21,289 bases of DNA from a virus, in the IMG/VR virus record IMGVR_UViG_3300025131_000507, positions 1-21,289 of that record; one strand, written 5' to 3'. The position numbers and the translations under genes are program-made. Shown here piece after piece: positions 13,007 to 21,289 of this stretch. Position 1 is the first letter of the stretch, and every line of letters starts with the position of its first letter. The notes beneath the pieces are model-generated. The model was not told the origin of the DNA. It searched no databases and worked only from the letters and a program-made list of their open reading frames with translations.

Positions 13007-14797
13007 ATGGCACTATTTGAAGAACAAATTACAGATACATTAGAGACAGGGGCTCCGTCTATTAAATACGAAGGAGAAGAAGGCCCTCAAGATCCTAGAC
13101 AAGAGCAGATGTTAGCTCAATTAAAAGAAGAATACATGCAATATGTATTTGAAATGAAAGAGTTACAGGAACCTATTATGTCTTTTGAAGAGTGGTATCA
13201 ATCTGTTTACGAAGCTAGCAAGATGGGTGTTCAAGCTCCTCAAGAAGAGATGGGTATGCAACAACAAATGATGAGAGAACCAGCAGCTTATGGTGGTATC
13301 ATGGATACTGAATCAGGAAGAAGAGCTTATGGTTTAGGAAGTATATTTAAAAAGATTACAAATCCAATTAAAAAAGTTGTTAAAGGTGTAGCCAGTGGTG
13401 CAAAGAAAATATTTAAAAGTCCAGTAGGTAAAATGGGATTAGCTGCATTATTAATGGGTCCAGCAATGGGTGCATTAGGTGGGGGAGCGCCATTAGGAGC
13501 TGGTAAGTTTTTAGCAGGCGGTCCTAGAGTAGCAGGTTTAGCAGGCAAAAGCACAGGACTTAAAGGTTTATTAAGCAAAGCTATACCTCATTTAACAAAC
13601 CCAAAAACTTTAGCTAAGATTGGTATCGGTGCAGCAAGTGCACTACCATTACTAGGTATTGGAACTCAAAAGCAAGAACAAGTTGTACCTGACATGGGTA
13701 AACTTGGAAGTTTTGATTTTGATTATGATAAAATGATTAGAAGAGGTCAAAATTTAAAAAGTACTCAAGACATTATAGATTATAATAAAGAATACGGAAC
13801 GGATCTTGTTGAAGATGAATCTGTTTATAGAACTGAAAACGCTTATGGTGGAAGAATTGGATATGCTGATGGAGACGTGGTTGAAGAAGCAAGTATCATG
13901 GAAAAGATAAGACCAGGAAGTGTAGATATTATTGAAAAAATAAAAGAAGGAATTATTGAAGGTGGCAAACATGGAAGGGGAATTCCCGGACTAGACGACG
14001 CTGTGTGGATAGAAAAGATTAAAGATTTTATAAGAAAAAAAAGAGGTGAAGGAAGACCTGATTTAAGACCAGGTTCTATGGAAGAAATTGAAGAATTATA
14101 TGAAGGGTTAAGACCTAGAGATCCTATACATCCTATGCCTATGCAACCACCGAGAAGACCTATGAGACCTATGCCTATGCAACCACCTAGAAGACCTCGA
14201 AGAGAAAGAGAAGGATACGCTTTAGGATCTAAAGCAGACTTTGCAATAGAAGATGTTATGACTGGTGGAATGGAAGATGAGATTGGTGGTATCACAGGTA
14301 TCATGAGACAAGCTGATCTTCAACGTAAAGGAAACGTTGGTCAGTTCTATGCGGCTGAAGGTGGTTCACCTAATGAAGGTGGGATCATGGACCTTGGTGG
14401 TATGGAAAAAGATTATAGAAATACTGGTGGCTTTGTAGAACTGGGAGCAGAAGAAAAAGCAGATGATGTACCAGCAAGATTAAGTAAGAACGAATTTGTA
14501 ATGACAGCTGATGCTGTTAGAGGCGCAGGTGATGGAGACATCGACAAAGGCGCATCGATCATGGAAAACATGATGAAAGATTTAGAAGGAAAAGGTAAAG
14601 AAGAAAACATGAAAATGGCTGGACCTGATTGGTACATAAAAAGAATAGAACACTTAATGTTTTTAGGTTATAGCTATGATGAAGCTGCAGACATAGCTTA
14701 TGATAGTAATAAATATTATGAAGTCGTAGGACACGATGCAAAAAAAGGAGCTTCAGATATGTTTGAAGTTTCGGAAAGATTAAGCGAGGTAGTATAA
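13007..14797 (+). CDS. Membrane-active-looking internal/ejection protein with DVPARLSKNEFV domain
   Basis: The 596-aa protein has an acidic, helical N-terminus (1-90), then basic amphipathic helices SIFKKITNPIKKVVKGVASG (112-131) and KKIFKSPVGK, followed by hydrophobic Ala/Gly/Leu-rich segments (143-222). YGGRIGYADG lies at 280-289. A Pro/Arg tandem repeat spans about 377-398. ADDVPARLSKNEFVMTADAV (486-505) with GAGDGDIDKGA is a phage motif found in many structural proteins. The C-terminus is a short helical domain (DWYIKRIEHLMFLGYSYDEA). The cationic plus hydrophobic block suggests a protein released into the host envelope with the DNA; this is inferred. It ends in TAATG coupled to the next gene. 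Confidence 0.65.
   Translation: MALFEEQITDTLETGAPSIKYEGEEGPQDPRQEQMLAQLKEEYMQYVFEMKELQEPIMSFEEWYQSVYEASKMGVQAPQEEMGMQQQMMREPAAYGGIMDTESGRRAYGLGSIFKKITNPIKKVVKGVASGAKKIFKSPVGKMGLAALLMGPAMGALGGGAPLGAGKFLAGGPRVAGLAGKSTGLKGLLSKAIPHLTNPKTLAKIGIGAASALPLLGIGTQKQEQVVPDMGKLGSFDFDYDKMIRRGQNLKSTQDIIDYNKEYGTDLVEDESVYRTENAYGGRIGYADGDVVEEASIMEKIRPGSVDIIEKIKEGIIEGGKHGRGIPGLDDAVWIEKIKDFIRKKRGEGRPDLRPGSMEEIEELYEGLRPRDPIHPMPMQPPRRPMRPMPMQPPRRPRREREGYALGSKADFAIEDVMTGGMEDEIGGITGIMRQADLQRKGNVGQFYAAEGGSPNEGGIMDLGGMEKDYRNTGGFVELGAEEKADDVPARLSKNEFVMTADAVRGAGDGDIDKGASIMENMMKDLEGKGKEENMKMAGPDWYIKRIEHLMFLGYSYDEAADIAYDSNKYYEVVGHDAKKGASDMFEVSERLSEVV
14132..14197 (+). repeat. 36-nt tandem repeat, two copies, encoding PMPMQPPRRP-MR
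   Basis: The 30-nt units at 14132-14161 and 14168-14197 differ at one position. The period is 36 nt (12 codons), so the frame is kept. It encodes a Pro/Arg/Met-rich stalk-like linker within the 596-aa protein. The near identity indicates a recent duplication or slippage. Confidence 0.75.
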
Positions 14798-15120
14798 TGG
14801 GTGATATAGCATTAAGAGGAAATAAACTTACAAGAACCAGAGTTAAAAAAGGTGTAGGTGGTATTTTAAAAGGTATAGGAAAAATAGTTAAAGGTCCTGC
14901 TAATAAATGGAGAATGGAGCAGGCAAAGAATTTAAAAAAATATCGTTTGAAAACTAAGATTGAAAAAGGAAGAGCAGGAAGAGAGGCACGTAAAATAGTA
15001 TCTGATTGGGATAAAAAACATGTATCTTCTAACCCTGAATTAAAAAGAGCTATGTCTCAACAAAGACATCCAAAGTCTTGGAGAAGACAGATTACAAAAA
15101 AATTGAAGGAGAGTAAGTAA
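14797..15120 (+). CDS. Small very basic phage protein, 107 aa
   Basis: The protein is strongly Lys/Arg-rich throughout and not recognised. It has an N-terminal amphipathic helix (VKKGVGGILKGIGKIVKGPA), then a long charged helix rich in Lys, Arg and Glu, and an SWRRQITKKLKESK end. It resembles the cationic amphipathic segment of its upstream neighbour. DNA binding inside the capsid or membrane interaction during ejection are both possible. It is coupled on both sides by TAATG, with GAGGT upstream of its start. Confidence 0.6.
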   Translation: MGDIALRGNKLTRTRVKKGVGGILKGIGKIVKGPANKWRMEQAKNLKKYRLKTKIEKGRAGREARKIVSDWDKKHVSSNPELKRAMSQQRHPKSWRRQITKKLKESK

Positions 15121-15491
15121 TGGCTGGCGCACTAATTAAAAAAATAATACAGGGGATCGGAAAACAAATTAAAAAAGTTAAACCTAAGAAAAAATGGTCT
15201 AAGAAAAATATTGGTATAGGAAAAATAAAAGATCAAAAACTTTATAAAACTTTAGGTAAAGATAAGTATGGAGATATACAAATTATTAATAAAGGTCCTC
15301 AAAAAGGATTTAGAGTTCCATTAGATAAAAAGAAATTTGCGGAAAGAAGACCATGGGCAGGTGATAAAAGCTATAAAGCATCTTATGGAGAAAGAATTCC
15401 TACTCCTTTTCCTGAACATCATTATACAAAAAAAGCTTCAGGTGGTTTAATTAGAGGCTTTCCTAAAATTGCTAAGAAAGGTTGGAGATAA
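15120..15491 (+). CDS. Small very basic phage protein, 123 aa
   Basis: The protein starts with a cationic amphipathic segment (ALIKKIIQGIGKQIKKVKPK) and a further Lys cluster, then a central part with KDKYGDIQIINKGPQKGFRV and a region rich in Pro, Tyr and Arg (RRPWAGDKSYKASYGERIPT). The C-terminus KKASGGLIRGFPKIAKKGWR contains a GGLIRG version of the motif shared by neighbouring internal proteins. No known domain is recognised. Its start and stop are both within TAATG junctions; GGAG lies upstream. Confidence 0.6.
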   Translation: MAGALIKKIIQGIGKQIKKVKPKKKWSKKNIGIGKIKDQKLYKTLGKDKYGDIQIINKGPQKGFRVPLDKKKFAERRPWAGDKSYKASYGERIPTPFPEHHYTKKASGGLIRGFPKIAKKGWR

Positions 15492-16378
15492 TGGCTGTAC
15501 AACAAACACAAATGTTACCGGCACCGTTTCTAACGGATGTCTCAAAAGATTACGCTAAAAGATTAGGAGCTGTTACATCTGCACCTTTAGATACATCTAA
15601 ATTTGCACCGGGTATTGCGGGTCAAGATCCTTATCAACAGCAAGCTTATCAATTAGCTGGTCAAGGTATAGGCGCTTACCAACCATACTTAACGGGCCAA
15701 GGAGCATACGCTGGAACACCAACAGACATGAGAGGTGTACAAGATTATTTAGGACAAGCAGCAGGTTACTCTGGACCACAAGCTTACCAACAATTCATGT
15801 CACCTTATCAACAACAAGTTATTGATAAAACTTTAACAGAATTTGATAGACAAACCCAAGCTGGTTTAACTGGAATAGGTCAGAAAGCTGCGATGTCTGG
15901 AAACTTAGGTGGTGGTAGAGAAGGTGTTATGAGAGCAGAATACCAATCAAACCAAGATGCAAAACGAGCATTAATGAATGCACAAATGTTACAACAAGGT
16001 TTTGGTCAAGCACAAACCGCAGCTAACCAAGCATTCGGTCAACAAAGAAATTTAGCACAGGACGTTTCTGGACTAGGTGGATTACAATATAAATTACAAG
16101 GTCAAGATGTAGGAAGATTAGGATCAGCGGGCGCGATCCAACAAGCTCAGGCGCAGGCAGAAGCTGATGCTATGAGAGAAGGAAATAGACTAAAAGCATA
16201 CGAACCATATGAGAGATTAGGATACCTTGGCAGCGGTTTATCTTCTATGTTGGCTGGTATGCCTGGTGCATATTCATCAACGGTAATGCCTGATAAAGAT
16301 CCATTAACAAAAGCTTTAGGAATTGCATCGGTGGGAGGACAATTCTATAAAGACGTATTTGGAGGTAATACCCCATAA
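15491..16378 (+). CDS. Gln/Ala-rich internal virion protein
   Basis: The product has 295 aa from ATG 15491. That start is preferred over an in-frame TTG at 15482 because it overlaps the previous stop as TAATG and follows GGAG. The central block is a pattern I know from phage structural proteins: SPYQQQVIDKTLTEFDRQTQ, then GLTGIGQKAAMSGNLGGGRE, VMRAEYQSNQDAKRALMNAQ and MLQQGFGQAQTAANQAFGQQ. It is mostly helical with little hydrophobic core, as in ejected or internal proteins. The C-terminus contains Gly-rich turns (YLGSGLSSMLAGMPG). Position between basic small proteins and the giant gene suggests an ejection-complex subunit. The function is inferred. Confidence 0.7.
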   Translation: MAVQQTQMLPAPFLTDVSKDYAKRLGAVTSAPLDTSKFAPGIAGQDPYQQQAYQLAGQGIGAYQPYLTGQGAYAGTPTDMRGVQDYLGQAAGYSGPQAYQQFMSPYQQQVIDKTLTEFDRQTQAGLTGIGQKAAMSGNLGGGREGVMRAEYQSNQDAKRALMNAQMLQQGFGQAQTAANQAFGQQRNLAQDVSGLGGLQYKLQGQDVGRLGSAGAIQQAQAQAEADAMREGNRLKAYEPYERLGYLGSGLSSMLAGMPGAYSSTVMPDKDPLTKALGIASVGGQFYKDVFGGNTP

Positions 16379-17319
16379 TGAGTAGAATATTTCATAGACC
16401 TATGTTTAGAATCGGCGGCTCAGCTGGAGGTATAACTTCTGGTTTGAGACGAGGGTATGCTGACGGAGAAGATGTACAAATAAGTGATGAACTTCTTGGA
16501 ACTCCGGACTATCAAGGTGGTACTACAACAAGTGATCTTATTAATAAAGAAGAAGTAGTAAAAGAACAAGCAACACCATCCAGCAATGAAGCAGGGATGT
16601 CTTATAGAGATTTAATTGAAGGTCTGGGGGACATGGAACCACCTCAAGCTCCTGGTTTTGATTGGGGTACATTTGGTTTAAATTTAATGAGCGGTCCATC
16701 CGAAGGAGATATTTGGAGTGATATAGGTTCAGCAGGAAAAGAACCTTGGGCAAGATATAAACAAGGAAAACAATTATACGCACAATCTAAATATAAAGAT
16801 AAGTGGGCTAAGAAACAATTCATGTTAGATGCTTATAGTAAATTAAATTCTGACGAAAAAATTGCTATTGAAAAAGAAATAGAATTTTGGATGTCAAGCG
16901 CAGGTGGAAAAAAATCTAGAGAAGAAGCATTAGAGTTAGTAATGTTTAGAAAACCTAAAAATCCTAAAGATGTTGCAAGAGAAAACGAGTTAAGACAACA
17001 AGACGAATTAGCTCTTGAACTTCAAAATATTAGAACAGGATTAGGAGATAAGTTTACGACCTTAGATGATAAAGATGCAATGCAAATTAAAAGAGCTAAA
17101 GATTTTGCAAGAGAAAATAATTTAGGTTTTGATTTAGATGCTTCAATTATAATTGATCGTTCAACTTGGAGTAATTTTAAAGGAGCTATAGGTGACGATG
17201 AAAATATTACATTAACAGAAAAAAATGTTGGAAATTTTACAGATGGTAATGTTTATGTTGATATTGTAACGGGAAATATATACGAAAAACAAGGTATTAA
17301 TCTTATCAAGCGTAATTAG
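16378..17319 (+). CDS. Phage internal-type protein with MFRIGGSAGGITSGLR N-terminus
   Basis: The 313-aa protein begins MSRIFHRPMFRIGGSAGGIT, followed by SGLRRGYADGEDVQI, another copy of the YADG motif family. A middle segment (WGTFGLNLMSGPSEGDIWSD, then IGSAGKEPWARYKQG) looks like a conserved phage block. The C-terminal third is mixed alpha/beta and ends YVDIVTGNIYEKQGINLI. No enzyme motif is seen. It overlaps the previous gene by one base as TAATG. Its TAG stop is inside the strong Shine-Dalgarno of the giant gene. A virion-internal role is inferred from context. Confidence 0.65.
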   Translation: MSRIFHRPMFRIGGSAGGITSGLRRGYADGEDVQISDELLGTPDYQGGTTTSDLINKEEVVKEQATPSSNEAGMSYRDLIEGLGDMEPPQAPGFDWGTFGLNLMSGPSEGDIWSDIGSAGKEPWARYKQGKQLYAQSKYKDKWAKKQFMLDAYSKLNSDEKIAIEKEIEFWMSSAGGKKSREEALELVMFRKPKNPKDVARENELRQQDELALELQNIRTGLGDKFTTLDDKDAMQIKRAKDFARENNLGFDLDASIIIDRSTWSNFKGAIGDDENITLTEKNVGNFTDGNVYVDIVTGNIYEKQGINLIKRN

Positions 17320-17324
17320 GAGGT
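17318..17324 (+). promoter_or_regulatory. Consensus Shine-Dalgarno AGGAGGT before the giant gene
   Basis: AGGAGGT lies 3 nt before the ATG at 17328 and overlaps the stop codon of the upstream gene. It is the closest match to the 16S rRNA 3' end in the window. It fixes the start of the giant gene and suggests efficient translation. Confidence 0.65.
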
Positions 17325-17327
17325 CAC

Positions 17328-20300
17328 ATGGTTAGATATTTTGACCCAAGACAACTTATTTTAGATCAACAAGAAGAAGAAGAAAAGAAAGTACAAGACG
17401 TTCTCTTAACTCAAGAACGATTAGATTTATTAAAAGAAGAAAAAGAAAAAGCTTTAAGAAAAAGAAGTAGTATAAGAGAAGGTTTAACCGAAGCTGCTAA
17501 AATTATTAGAGACGTTAAATTTAGAATTAAAGAAGGCGACGACGCCTATTACGATTATAAAAAAAAAACTGAACCTGATTTCCAAGACCCTAGAGAATAC
17601 GCTGAAGGAAAAGTTTTTATAACTCCATCTGAATTAGAAAACATGGAGAAGGGTGGTAAGAAAGTAAAAAATTTAAAAAAAAAATACGAAGACGAAGACG
17701 AAGAAAGAGAAACAGTTGAGAGAAAATATGGTGACGTAGAAGGAATTAAACCTCAATTAGCAAGTTATGAAGTAGATGGAACTACTGGTTTATTAAAAGA
17801 AGACAGCACAAATGATCCTTATTCAAGTAGTGTAAGTGTGGGAGAATCATTAGGTTATGCAATAGTTTCAGGGGGTATTAAAATTCCTTATGGTTTTGTT
17901 AATCTTGGAGCAATGCTTTTAGATTGGGCCGATAAAAATGAAGTACCTGTAGATCAAAGTAGAGTAGCCAGATTAGAAAGATGGTTTGAACAAACATTGC
18001 TTGGTGAAGTAATGACATTTAGTGAAGCTAAAGCTAAAGAAAATGCCATCGGAAGATTAACTGAAGTCATGGTACAGATGTATGGTGGCTGGGGAACACT
18101 TGGTAAACAGGGAGTTAAAATTAGTGATGAAGCTTTTAATATGTTTAATAAAGCATGGGATGCAGCTAAAAATGGGAAGTATATAAAAACTACAGGCAAT
18201 ACTAATCTAGCTAGAGGTGTTAAAGAAGTTAAAAAATTTAATAATCTTTCAAAGAAACAAAGATTTACATCCATCGCTGTAGGCGGAGGTCTATCCGGTT
18301 CAGTTGTTTATGATGCAGAAAACGTTGGAACGTTTGGAGATCTTGCAGAAGAATTTGGAATGATAGAAGAAGCAGAATACACTGCGTTAGATAGAAAAGA
18401 AAAAGCTACTTCAAAAGAAGATGCAACAAGAATGTTATATAATAAATTAAAATTTTCAGGTGAGATGGCCTTTCCAATTATCCCTGCTATCTGGGGTGTT
18501 GGTAAAATAGGAAAAAATATTATAAGCGGAACTTTTAAACGGGCACAAAACGCTACTAAGTTTGATAGAATGGTAGAGAAATATGTGTCTAAACCTTTTA
18601 GAGCACGGAGTGAATATCCCGAAGAACAGTTTCAAGCTATGCAAAGACTTAAAGGTAAAGAAGAATCTGCTAAAGTTTTATCAACAGATTTTTTAAAAAA
18701 TATAGATAACATTGTAAAAAGATTATCAAGAGATACTCAAGTTGCTTCTAATGCTACAGGATTAACAGAAGGTATATCGCAAAATATAATAAAATTACTT
18801 AACAAAGGAGTTTTTGATGTAAGCAAAGGTAAAATTGTACGAAGAGGATTTGAACCAAAAGCTTATAAATCTTTTAAAGAAGGATTAGAAAAATTAAAAA
18901 TTCCTCAGAATGAAATAAGAAATATCTTAAAAGAAATAGATAACGTTGAAGGGTACTGGACTCAGTACATGAACACTATTTTTAAAGGCGGTAATTTAAA
19001 CATAGGTTTAAAAGAATTTACTAAACTTATCAATGAAAGAATTGGAGACACTTTAGCCACAGAATATAAAATTTTTGGAGATAAAGCTTTAAGACCTATT
19101 GATGGATACACAGTATCAAGAGAAATTAAAGATGAAGTAGCTCAAATATTTAAAAGAAACTATGATGCTAATAAACCTCGAGGTGCGAAAGCTATGAGTA
19201 AAGAAGAAGCAAGGTTAACTGTTGATCAAGTTATTAAAAATGTAGAACTTGATCCTAAAACCGCACAACCTTTCTTTAAATACCCAGGTGTTGGAATGAA
19301 TGCTGAAAAAGCTTTAGTAACTAAGTCTATTGCTAAAAACATTACTGGTGGTGGTAAATTTAAACCTGATGGCGACGGAGGATTAATACAAAAAGAATCT
19401 GACCTTCGATCTTTTCAAAAATTATTTGGAGGGTATGAAGACGCTAATAATTTAATTGCTAATGTAACAACTGATCTTGCAAACATTGCATCTCGAGATC
19501 GTTTTTATAATATAATTAAACAAAGTTCAGACAAAATGATTAAACGAGGAGAGAGAGGAATTGTTTATGACAATTATTTAAACGCTGCAAAAGGTTGGCA
19601 AGGCACTGCAGAAAATATTATTACAAAAAGCGATGGTTTAAAACTACCTAACTTACTAGGAGAAGAAGCCTACACAGTTCCTATTAATAACATGTTTACT
19701 ACTGAAGCTATGGAACAAGGTCTAATTCAAGGACAAAAAAATCAATTGGGGGGTATAACTAAACATTGGTTTTATCAAAACGCTGTTATGTTACCAAAAG
19801 GTTTACTTCAAATGGGTAAAACAGTTGGTGGTCCTTTCACTCATGCCAGAAACTTTTCATCTGGAGCTGTGACTATGGTAGCTCTTGGAAACTTATCTTA
19901 TGGGATAAGACATCCTTTAGTATTTGGTAAAGCATTATGGAGAGCTTTAAATACTGTTCAACCACAAATATTATGGAGAAATAAACCAGGTACTAACTAT
20001 ACAGCTGGTGCAAAAGTAAACACTGATGAATTAAAACAAGGTGGTCAAGCTTTATATAGATTCTTACTTGATGAAGGAATGGTTAATCAAAATGCTGTGT
20101 ACAGAGATGTAATGGGTCTTGTAGAAGAAACTCAAAAATTAGGTTGGTTAAAACAAATGATAACTAAACCCAAAGGTTGGGCACAAAAACTTGTAAAGGC
20201 TGCGCAAGATATGTACGTAGCAGAAGATGATATTTGGAAAGTAGCAAACTTTTTAATTGAAGATCAAAAACTACACGATGCATATGCATCTGCTCTTAAA

Positions 20301-21289
20301 AAAGGATTGATTAGAGGTGATGCACTACCATCCGACTTAGAAATAATGAAAATGGCAACTAAAAATATTAGAGAGTTCATGCCTAACTACGCTTACGTTA
20401 GTGACATGGTTCAATCAACTAGAAGATCACCGTTAGGTAACTTCGTATCATGGCCCGCGGAACAAGTAAGAACTAATACTAATATAGTTACTCGTTCTTT
20501 AGATGATTTAAAAAACCCTATTCTTAAAAATTTAGCAGCCGAAAGACTTGCGAGCTGGGCTATTGCACTTGGAACCATAGGTCCTTTGGCTGTATGGGGA
20601 GGCTCTCAAATGTATGGAATAGGTAAAGAAAAATTATATGCACTTAAAGAATTCGTACCATGGTTCTCAAAAGATTCTACTATCATACCAGTTTATGAAG
20701 ATGGTAAATATAAATACATAGATTTTAGTAGAGCTTTTTTCTATGATGTCGTCACTAATCCACTACAAGCAGTGATCACTTCAATGGAACAAGGTGGAAA
20801 ACAAAGCCCGGTTCTTCCTGAATTTGCTAAAGGAATGGTAAAAGCTTTGGCAAGATTAGCTGAACCATTTGTATCAGAATCTATTTATGTACAGGGTATC
20901 GCAGATATATTTGTAAGAGGAGGCTACACTAGAGAAGGCACACAAATATGGAATCCAGAAGATGCGTGGGGAAATAAAGTATGGGAAAGTATAAAATATA
21001 TAACTAAGTTATATGCACCTGGTTCTAACATTCAAATGCAAAGATTATTATATGCAATGACGGGTAAAACAATTAAAGGAACACAGTATGAAGTAAGTGA
21101 TGAACTATTAGGATTGATTGGTTTAAGAAAAACTCCATTAGACATAGAGAGATCTTTAGAAATTAAAGTAGGAGAATTTTTAAAAGCAGAATCTAATGAA
21201 CGAAGATTAATTTATTCAGGCACTCTTACAGGTGACCCTGTTAAAGATGAGAATAAAATTATTCGACAATTTATTTTTGCTAACGAACA
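17328..21289 (+). CDS. Giant internal/ejected virion-type protein, 3' truncated by the window edge
   Basis: The frame is open without a stop from ATG 17328 to the end of the window, at least 1320 codons. Residues about 13-50 are a charged coiled-coil-like region (QQEEEEKKVQDVLLTQERLD), followed by a Lys/Glu-rich part. Several moderately hydrophobic segments are spaced along it: about 175-200, 314-330, 379-402, 843-870 and 1076-1099 (SWAIALGTIGPLAVWGGSQM). The later part has blocks like EFMPNYAYVSDMVQSTRRSP and GNFVSWPAEQVRTNTN. I see no lysozyme or transglycosylase motif. Size, helical character and place after small internal proteins resemble T7 gp16-type ejection proteins; homology is not shown. 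A polyvalent-type phage protein is an alternative. Confidence 0.7.
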   Translation, partial: MVRYFDPRQLILDQQEEEEKKVQDVLLTQERLDLLKEEKEKALRKRSSIREGLTEAAKIIRDVKFRIKEGDDAYYDYKKKTEPDFQDPREYAEGKVFITPSELENMEKGGKKVKNLKKKYEDEDEERETVERKYGDVEGIKPQLASYEVDGTTGLLKEDSTNDPYSSSVSVGESLGYAIVSGGIKIPYGFVNLGAMLLDWADKNEVPVDQSRVARLERWFEQTLLGEVMTFSEAKAKENAIGRLTEVMVQMYGGWGTLGKQGVKISDEAFNMFNKAWDAAKNGKYIKTTGNTNLARGVKEVKKFNNLSKKQRFTSIAVGGGLSGSVVYDAENVGTFGDLAEEFGMIEEAEYTALDRKEKATSKEDATRMLYNKLKFSGEMAFPIIPAIWGVGKIGKNIISGTFKRAQNATKFDRMVEKYVSKPFRARSEYPEEQFQAMQRLKGKEESAKVLSTDFLKNIDNIVKRLSRDTQVASNATGLTEGISQNIIKLLNKGVFDVSKGKIVRRGFEPKAYKSFKEGLEKLKIPQNEIRNILKEIDNVEGYWTQYMNTIFKGGNLNIGLKEFTKLINERIGDTLATEYKIFGDKALRPIDGYTVSREIKDEVAQIFKRNYDANKPRGAKAMSKEEARLTVDQVIKNVELDPKTAQPFFKYPGVGMNAEKALVTKSIAKNITGGGKFKPDGDGGLIQKESDLRSFQKLFGGYEDANNLIANVTTDLANIASRDRFYNIIKQSSDKMIKRGERGIVYDNYLNAAKGWQGTAENIITKSDGLKLPNLLGEEAYTVPINNMFTTEAMEQGLIQGQKNQLGGITKHWFYQNAVMLPKGLLQMGKTVGGPFTHARNFSSGAVTMVALGNLSYGIRHPLVFGKALWRALNTVQPQILWRNKPGTNYTAGAKVNTDELKQGGQALYRFLLDEGMVNQNAVYRDVMGLVEETQKLGWLKQMITKPKGWAQKLVKAAQDMYVAEDDIWKVANFLIEDQKLHDAYASALKKGLIRGDALPSDLEIMKMATKNIREFMPNYAYVSDMVQSTRRSPLGNFVSWPAEQVRTNTNIVTRSLDDLKNPILKNLAAERLASWAIALGTIGPLAVWGGSQMYGIGKEKLYALKEFVPWFSKDSTIIPVYEDGKYKYIDFSRAFFYDVVTNPLQAVITSMEQGGKQSPVLPEFAKGMVKALARLAEPFVSESIYVQGIADIFVRGGYTREGTQIWNPEDAWGNKVWESIKYITKLYAPGSNIQMQRLLYAMTGKTIKGTQYEVSDELLGLIGLRKTPLDIERSLEIKVGEFLKAESNERRLIYSGTLTGDPVKDENKIIRQFIFANE

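Noticed and set aside
13843-14304. Long minus-strand frame opposite the 596-aa gene
   Set aside because: Its Pro/Ser/Ile-rich product mirrors Gly/Glu/Asp-rich coding on the plus strand; no ribosome site, no recognisable motif.
1-21289. tRNA genes, CRISPR arrays, insertion sequences
   Set aside because: None was seen on reading either strand; no tRNA-like T-arm, no regularly spaced repeats and no transposase.

Overview
The window is a stretch of phage late genes. It is AT-rich by eye, and nearly every base is coding. Genes are packed with 1-13 nt overlaps, often through a TAATG stop/start. There are no tRNA, rRNA or host metabolic operons. Several proteins match families I know from uncultured marine phages and SAR11-type pelagiphages: a tail protein with an N-terminal GTWGTKTNTNLE stretch, a nozzle-like protein starting MLQKIGFLPGFNKQ, an internal protein starting MPFKSEKQRRYMHANLPEIA, and recurring GGRIGYADG-type motifs. 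The most likely source is a short-tailed marine phage infecting an AT-rich bacterium such as SAR11. The host assignment is inference.

Layout. (1) 1-3337, plus strand: a virion/tail module. It holds the tail end of a structural gene, a repeat-rich protein, a tail-fibre-like protein, a small beta-sandwich-like protein, a glycine-rich adhesin-like protein and an unknown acidic protein. A near-consensus sigma70 promoter lies at 1082-1110. (2) 3322-8994: a cassette of ten genes unlike its surroundings. Seven run on the plus strand (3386-7400) and three on the minus strand (7397-8956), meeting tail to tail with overlapping stop codons. Nine are 2-oxoglutarate/Fe(II) dioxygenase-like. Eight of these keep a recognisable metal motif (HxD or HxH plus a distal His). 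The ninth (6927-7400) is a close relative of its upstream neighbour that has lost all three expected ligands. The tenth (3930-4676) is a conserved phage protein of unknown function. The cassette has its own candidate promoter at each end, and a hairpin covers the first ribosome binding site. (3) 9023-21289, plus strand: the structural module resumes. It holds a 734-aa nozzle/stabilisation-type protein, an internal protein, two small genes (54 and 59 aa), a second small beta-sandwich-like protein, a 596-aa membrane-active-looking protein, two small very basic proteins, a Gln/Ala-rich virion protein, a 313-aa protein, and a giant gene of at least 1320 codons that runs off the window. Size, order and composition suggest the last group is the ejected internal-protein set, functionally like T7 gp14/15/16.

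The most interesting item is the oxygenase cassette. It is a self-contained block of many different dioxygenase subfamilies, placed between adhesin-like genes and a tail nozzle gene, with independent convergent promoters. The simplest hypothesis is that it modifies virion or host-surface proteins during late infection, perhaps as a multi-subunit assembly including a metal-dead paralogue. Substrates cannot be read from the sequence.
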